Source: Paulinella micropora
Taxonomy: Eukaryota; Cercozoa; Imbricatea; Euglyphida; Paulinellidae
Direction: 5' to 3'
NCBI GenBank assembly: GCA_019918135.1
Contig: WBZZ01001001.1
Span: 93,501 to 157,500 of the forward strand
Length of the DNA: 64,000 nucleotides
Shown in pieces: positions 59,481-64,000 of this stretch. The notes beneath the pieces were generated by a model. The model was not told the DNA's origin, ran no database searches, and was given only the letters and a program-made list of their open reading frames with translations. Within the stretch, counting starts at the first letter, position 1; every line of letters begins with the position of its first letter. The translations under genes and the position numbers were made by a program.

Positions 59481-59705
59481 TTCTTTCTTCTTCTTCTTCT
59501 TCTTCTTCTTCTTCTTCTTCTTCTTCTTCTTCTTCTTCTTCTTCTTCTTCTTCTTCTTCTTCTTCTTCTTCTTCTTCTTCTTCTTCTTCTTCTTCTTCTT
59601 CTTCTTCTTCTTCTTCTTCTTCTTCTTCTTCTTCTTCTTCTTCTTCTTCTTCTTCTTCTTCTTCTTCTTCTTCTTCTTCTTCTTCTTCTTTCTTCTTCTT
59701 CTTTT
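59317..59705. repeat. Dispersed ~130-bp sequence plus (TTC)n microsatellite, copy 1
   Basis: CTCTACTTTTCCCTCAATAT ... TTCCTTCCTCACTCCTACCC at about 59319-59432, then about 270 bp of TTC/GAA. The same sequence stands at 62671-62885 before the other TTC tract. Poly-Arg, poly-Leu and poly-Phe frames are artefacts. Confidence 0.9.
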
Positions 59706-59899
59706 AATGAGAACAAAATTGTACAGAGACTAAAGTCAGAGCGTAACTAAGTCGATGTTTGTAGAAAGAAGCGAGAAGGAAAAGAAATAAAGTATGAAAT
59801 AGATATGATAGAAGTAGACTCCGGGAACAGAATTTATGAGGAGAGAAACAGGAATGTTAAAAAGGGAAAGAAAGTAGATATGAAGACTGGACAGAAGTG
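59706..59899 (-). other. Purine-rich stretch between (TTC)n and SINE S5, possible LINE 3' end
   Basis: On the minus strand it ends GTACAATTTTGTTCTCATTA before the GAA tract, resembling the end of the LINE at 62885-63240 (GTACAATTATCTCTCTAAAT before GAA). No coding part seen. Confidence 0.35.
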
Positions 59900-59993
59900 A
59901 TGTTCAATGAAAATACTGGTGGCACCGACGGGAATCGAACTGGCGACAGGGCCCAGATGGTAGAACTTGACTACTGGGCTATCACGGTGTCCA
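59900..59993 (-). repeat. tRNA-derived SINE, copy S5 (head only)
   Basis: Minus strand head with A and B boxes and the GTTCAATGA start of the body; the rest of the body and the tail are absent. It follows an ATT tract at 59994-60100. Confidence 0.8.
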
Positions 59994-59995
59994 TA

Positions 59996-60064
<69 letters not shown>

Positions 60065-60100
60065 TAATAATAATAATAATAATAATAATAATATTTACTA
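59994..60100. repeat. (ATT)n microsatellite
   Basis: About 105 bp AAT/ATT between SINE S5 and the 493-bp repeat copy B. Confidence 0.95.
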
Positions 60101-60520
60101 TATCTGATGCAGCTAATGGCATATCCTCAACGGACATAAGCCTCCAATACCCTTGTTCGAGGTCCTCCACCCCCCCGTGTCAGTCTCTCGCCTGATGATC
60201 GGGGCCACCGATAGAGCTCCTGAGGGCAAGACTGCACTAAGCCGAGGTTATTCCGCAGTCCCAGCAACCTCTTGCAAGACGTCACCGAATGTGCAAATGC
60301 ATACACCAAGCGCGGTTGCTAGAGCTGCCTCGAAACCCCACCCATAACAATCTGGTGTCTGCTGGGTCCTGGGCTATCAACCAGCATATGCGGAGTTTAA
60401 GATCTTTTACGCGCGCAACGACCCTCCTCCCCAGCATCTACCACCAAAGGGTTATGAGTTGGCGTCACAGTTTAACGCCTTGAGGCCATTGGGCTGGAAC
60501 TCTGTTTAGCAAGTGTGACT
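60101..60520 (-). repeat. 493-bp repeat, copy B (shortened)
   Basis: As copy A but without the first about 70 bp (5' end in minus orientation) and with an 8-bp gap in the GTACGCCTCAG block near the tail. 5' shortening is usual for retroposons copied by target-primed reverse transcription. Confidence 0.9.
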
Positions 60521-60545
60521 AATAATAATATTAATAATCATAATA

Positions 60546-60812
60546 GTGCTTCTCTGTCAATGGCTGATGCATTTCTGCACATGCGCCTCCATCGTCTCAC
60601 CCGTGAGGGGAGTACGAAGAATTGACGATAGGCTCTAATGACACCCCCGCAAGGGCAGTTCCAACACTTCCAGACGGACCGGTATGTTCAATGAAAATAC
60701 TGGTCCAGACGGACCGGTATGTTCAATGAAAATACTGGTGGCACCGACGGGAATCGAACTGGCGACAGGGCCCAAATGGTAGAACTTGACCACTGGGCTA
60801 TCACGGTGTCCA
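60546..60812 (-). repeat. tRNA-derived SINE, copy S6
   Basis: Full-length minus-strand copy with both promoter boxes and the duplicated body block; joined through a degenerate ATT tail (60521-60545) to copy B of the 493-bp repeat. Confidence 0.87.
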
Positions 60813-60885
60813 ATAATAATCATAATAATAATCATAATAATAATCAATAATAATCATAATAATAATAATAATCATAATAGTGTAT

Positions 60886-61055
60886 CTCCTGCCAATTGCT
60901 GAGCCAAAAGGCCATGTGCATCCAGTCCTCCATTCCATAAGGAAAGTCCTCACACCAATCGGTGGAATAAAGGAAGTGACGGCATAGAACATTACTCTAG
61001 GAGCTTTATACCAATCAGCCCATGGAAAGGACCGATGGCCTATGTACTCCCTAAT
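60886..61055 (-). repeat. Third retroposon-like unit, ~170 bp
   Basis: A unique 170-bp piece between two ATT-type tracts (60813-60885 and 61056-61105). On the minus strand it starts GGGAGTACATAGGCCATCGG and ends GGCAGGAGATACAC followed by TATTATGATT, just as the SINE ends GAAGCAC-TATTATT. Only copy in the window. No A/B boxes seen. Confidence 0.5.
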
Positions 61056-61105
61056 AATCATAATAATAATCATATTAATATTAATAATAATAATAGTAAT
61101 AGTAC

Positions 61106-61598
61106 TATATCTGAGGCGTACTGATGCAGCTAATGGCATATCCTCAATGGACATAAGCCTCCAATACCCTTGTTCGAGGTCCTCCACCCCCCCGTGTCAG
61201 TCTCTCGCCTGATGATCGGGGCCACCGATGGAGCTCCTGAGGGCAAGACTGCACTAAGCCGAGATTATTCCGCAGTCCCAGCAACCTCTTGCAAGACGTC
61301 ACCGAATGTGCAAATGCATACACCAAGCGCGGTTGCTAGAGCTGCCTCGAAACCCCACCCATAACAATCTGGTGTCTGCTGGGTCCTGGGCTATCAACCA
61401 GCATATGCGGAGTTTAAGATCTTTTACGCGCGCAACGACCCTCCTCCCCAGCATCTACCACCAAAGGGTTATGAGTTGGCGTCACAGTTTAACGCCTTGA
61501 GGCCATTGGGCTGGAACTCTGTTTAGCAAGTGTGACTAGGTTTTTTCATCGGGATTTCCCTCAAATATGTCACAGTCAACACTCCAAGGCAGATTTAC
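61106..61598 (-). repeat. 493-bp repeat, copy C
   Basis: Full-length minus-strand unit, exactly joined head to tail with copy D at 61598/61599. Defines the unit length of 493 bp. Confidence 0.93.
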
Positions 61599-61819
61599 TA
61601 TATCTGAGGCGTACTGATGCAGCTAATGGCATATCCTCAACGGACATAAGCCTCCAATACCCTTGTTCGAGGTCCTCCACCCCCCCGTGTCAGTCTCTCG
61701 CCTGATGATCGGGGCCACCGATGGAGCTCCTGAGGGCAAGACTGCACTAAGCCGAGGTTATTCCGCAGTCCCAGCAACCTCTTGCAAGACGTCACCGAAT
61801 GTGCAAGTGCATACACCAA
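61599..61819 (-). repeat. 493-bp repeat, copy D (partial)
   Basis: The 3' 221 bp of the unit (minus orientation), directly before copy C. Then a degenerate AAT/AGT tract 61820-61880. Confidence 0.92.
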
Positions 61820-62150
61820 AATAGTAATAGTAATAATAATAATAGTAATAGTAATAAAATAATAATTAAAATAATAATAGTAAAAAATAATCGTAATATG
61901 GAGAGATATAGAGAGAAAGAAGTTGTTAAGATATGGATAGAAGAGCAAGGATAGAGGAAACGATAGAGATCCCAACGACCACTAAGAAACATTAAACGTC
62001 GTCAAACCGTTTAGGGTTTCTTTCATTGGGGTAATAAAGTCCTGTTATCTACAGCGCTAACAATTAGCTATGCTAGCTATTGTTATCCCACCAACCATTA
62101 GTCATGATTGGTATCAGAAATTTCCAGGACATTGGGGGGAGGTTGAGAGG

Positions 62151-62212
<62 letters not shown>

Positions 62213-62218
62213 TAAGAC
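61820..62218. other. Degenerate AAT tract, spacer and (GA)n tail
   Basis: AAT/AGT repeats to about 61895, then unique DNA without a gene. A near-perfect hairpin AACAATTAGCTA / TAGCTATTGTT at 62059-62083. (GA)n at 62155-62208, on the minus strand the (TC)n tail directly behind the LINE end. Confidence 0.6.
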
Positions 62219-62490
62219 TCAAGTTTGCTGTTCGTAGAGCAGATAGTCCATGAGTGCGGCCTTGAACTCAGCTTTTTCCTTGATGATTTGGAGCGCTTCT
62301 GGTAGCCTGCTAAACACAGTCTCTGCAATGCTACTATAGTAGGCACTGTTTGAGTCGCGATATAGTTGTTTTTTTGAGCGTCTTGTGTTGTGACTATGTA
62401 CAGCAGTGATTGGTTTGAAGTTGTTATAGTGGAGGGGAAGAAATGTTGTGAAAGTAGGGTAGATGTGTGAATGTGTTTCCATACATACAC
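62219..62490 (-). mobile_element. LINE 3' end (CR1/L2/Jockey-like RT C-terminus), copy 1
   Basis: Minus strand: NNFKPITAVHSHNTRRSKKQ, YYSSIAETVFSRLPEAL, KEKAEFKAALMDYLL and stop at 62219. This is the typical end of non-LTR RTs of the CR1/L2/Jockey group: H-x-Y/H-NTR, then the aromatic/LP block, then FKxxLxxYL. 5'-truncated; right of 62490 similarity stops. Tail (TC)n. One continuous frame of about 85 residues. Confidence 0.7.
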
Positions 62491-62670
62491 GATATTTATA
62501 TATATATATTCGGTATAGTTAGAAGTCTGAGTTTAGCAAATAAGGGTGTGGTGGGTGCTCTCGGTGTTGCTAGGCTTATGAGACGTATTATCTTTTTTTG
62601 CATGGTGATGAGAGGGTAGATGATGGTGTTTGGGGTGACGGATCCCAGGTAGATGAATGGGACTGGCTCT
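62491..62670. other. Spacer
   Basis: AT-rich start (TATATATATA near 62495), then unique DNA. It may still belong to the LINE on the minus strand, but no coding similarity is seen. Confidence 0.35.
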
Positions 62671-62885
62671 GCTCTCTACTTTTCCCTCAATATCTCCCTC
62701 ATTACTCTGCATTCTATTCTTTCGTCTTCCAATTCCTTCCTCCCTCTTCGATTCTTCTCTCTCCTCCCTTCCTTCCTCACTCCTACCCTTCTTCTTCTTC
62801 TTCTTCTTCTTCTTCTTTTTCTTCTTCTTCTTCTTCTTCTTCTTCTTCTTCTTCTTCTTCTTCTTCTTCTTCTTCTTCTTCTTGG
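62671..62885. repeat. Dispersed ~130-bp sequence plus (TTC)n microsatellite, copy 2
   Basis: Same as 59317-59705 with a shorter TTC tract (62790-62884) and a few changes. On the minus strand the GAA tract is the tail of the LINE at 62886-63257. Confidence 0.9.
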
Positions 62886-63257
62886 ATTCTTTTTATTTAG
62901 AGAGATAATTGTACAATTATAATTCATGGAGTGACTGCTAACAGCTATTGCCTAAAGCAAATCGCTGGCCGAGGCAGTGACCAGTGTCTGGGGTTGTAGT
63001 CATTAATATATTTAAATTTCGAGTCCGGCGTTACGAGCCTGATTAATTAATAAGTATTGCTTAAGTTCCTTTTTGAACTGGCTTAGTTTGTTATTTGAAA
63101 AATATGTTCGGGTAATTTATTGAATATGTTAGCATTAGTTTGCGTGAAATGCGGGTCGTTTCTGTCTATATATAGTTTTCTTTTTTTAGCATAACGAGTG
63201 CAATCGTTATGTGTGGTATTAGTGCTAATTCAAAGGATATTTTCTTTGAAACTATTG
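62886..63257 (-). mobile_element. LINE 3' end (CR1/L2/Jockey-like RT C-terminus), copy 2
   Basis: Minus strand at 63100-63215: HNDCTRYAKKRKLYIDRND, then TQTNANIFNKLPEHIF; after one frameshift near 63096 LSQFKKELKQYLLINQA and stop near 63020. Same C-terminal RT plan as copy 1 but a different family. A 3' untranslated part of about 130 bp ends AAATAAAAAGAATCC before (AAG)n. 5'-truncated by or next to SINE S7. Confidence 0.7.
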
Positions 63258-63390
63258 GTCTGTCTGGAAGGCTTGGAGCTGCCTTGCGGGGGTGTCAGTA
63301 GAGCCTATCGTCAAATCTTCGTACTCCCCTCGCGGGTGAGACGATGGAGGCACATGTGCAGAAATGCATTCGCCATTGACTGAGAAGCAC
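63258..63390 (+). repeat. tRNA-derived SINE, copy S7 (body only, plus strand)
   Basis: Plus-strand body without the tRNA-like head: TTGCGGGGGTGTCA, GGGTGAGACGATGGAGGC and the end GAGAAGCAC before (ATT)n 63391-63418. More diverged than the other copies. Confidence 0.85.
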
Positions 63391-63418
63391 TATTATTATT
63401 ATTATTATTATTATTATT

Positions 63419-63900
63419 TTGGAGTGTTGACTGTGACATATTTGAGGGAAATCCCGATGAAAAAACCTAGTCACACTTGCTAAACAGAGTTCCAGCCCAA
63501 TGGCCTCAAGGCGTTAAACTGTGACGCCAAGTCATAACCCTTTGGTGGTAGATGCTGGGGAGGAGGGTCGTTGCGCGCGTAAAAGATCTTAAACTCCGCA
63601 TATGCTGGTTGATAGCCCAGGACCCAGCAGACACCAGATTGTTATGGGTGGGGTTTCGAGGCAGCTCTAGCAACCGCGCTTGGTGTATGCACTTGCACAT
63701 TCGGTGACGTCTTGCAAGAGGTTGCTGGGACTGCGGAATAACCTCGGCTTAGTGCAGTCTTGCCCTCAGGAGCTCCATCGGTGGCCCCGATCATCAGGCG
63801 AGAGACTGACACGGGGGGGTGGAGGACCTCGAACAAGGGTATTGGAGGCTTATGTCCGTTGAGGATATGCCATTAGCTGCATCAGTACGCCTCAGATATA
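63419..63900 (+). repeat. 493-bp repeat, copy E
   Basis: Plus-strand copy beginning TTGGAGTGTTGACTG (first about 11 bp of the unit missing) directly behind the ATT tail of SINE S7, ending GCCTCAGATATA. Confidence 0.93.
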
Positions 63901-64000
63901 GTAAATCTGCCTTGGAGTGTTGACTGTGACATATTTGAGGGAAATCCCGATGAAAAAACCTAGTCACACTTGCTAAACAGAGTTCCAGCCCAATGGCCTC
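63901..64000 (+). repeat. 493-bp repeat, copy F (cut by window end)
   Basis: Starts GTAAATCTGCCTTGGAGTG exactly after copy E, head to tail, and continues past the window. Second independent tandem junction of the family. Confidence 0.93.

Noticed and set aside
59115-59750. Poly-Leu/poly-Phe plus frame and poly-Arg minus frame
   Set aside because: Artefacts of the TTC/GAA tract.

Overview
The window is eukaryotic repeat-rich DNA, not a prokaryotic or organellar segment. It shows GT-AG spliceosomal introns with phase-matched exons, LTR retrotransposons of the Ty3/Gypsy and Ty1/Copia groups, a tRNA-derived SINE, 3' ends of LINEs and very long trinucleotide microsatellites (ATT, GAA). Codon use, element types and introns fit an alga, a protist or another lineage with a repeat-rich genome. 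I cannot name the organism from sequence alone. No rRNA gene, true tRNA gene or CRISPR array is visible.

Layout, left to right. A minus-strand Ty3/Gypsy element (called Gy-L here) runs from the window edge to 8303, where its 5' LTR is cut by a minus-strand Copia element (Co-A, 8304-12236, with another piece at 29408-29663). Co-A is split by a second minus-strand Copia element (Co-B, 12237-29407) flanked by a 5-bp target duplication GGTAT. The 3' LTR of Co-B is itself split by an 8.4-kb DNA element with long, imperfect terminal inverted repeats (TIR-1, 12348-20751). TIR-1 carries a seven-part coiled-coil gene on the minus strand, a divergent unrecognised gene on the plus strand, and a chain of SINEs joined through ATT microsatellites. 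A 525-bp TIR-less or short-TIR insertion sits in the RT region of Co-B.

From 29669 to 55400 lies a plus-strand Ty3/Gypsy element (Gy-1). Its 3' LTR received a second, younger plus-strand Ty3/Gypsy element (Gy-2, 44797-55389) with a TAAC target duplication. LTR comparison agrees with the nesting: Gy-2 LTRs differ at 3 of 237 positions, Gy-1 LTRs at about 8 substitutions plus about 4 small indels in about 381 bp. The three Gypsy elements are related and share an unusual plan: a CCCH-type finger in gag, an unknown domain between protease and RT, a lineage insertion before the RT active site and, in Gy-1 and Gy-2, an unknown conserved domain after the integrase.

From 55406 to the right edge is less densely transposon-filled. 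The only convincing host gene is a four-exon minus-strand gene (57002 to about 58784) for a nuclear-looking protein with two KOW-like motifs and an acidic tail. Beyond it come two GAA/TTC tracts with a shared flank, two LINE 3' ends (C-terminal RT tails), and two more chains made of the SINE, a 493-bp repeat that also occurs head to tail, and a third short unit, all joined through ATT repeats. The window ends inside another 493-bp unit.

The best candidates for something undescribed are TIR-1 with its two unrecognised divergent genes, the conserved domain behind the Gypsy integrases, and the ATT-linked retroposon chains.
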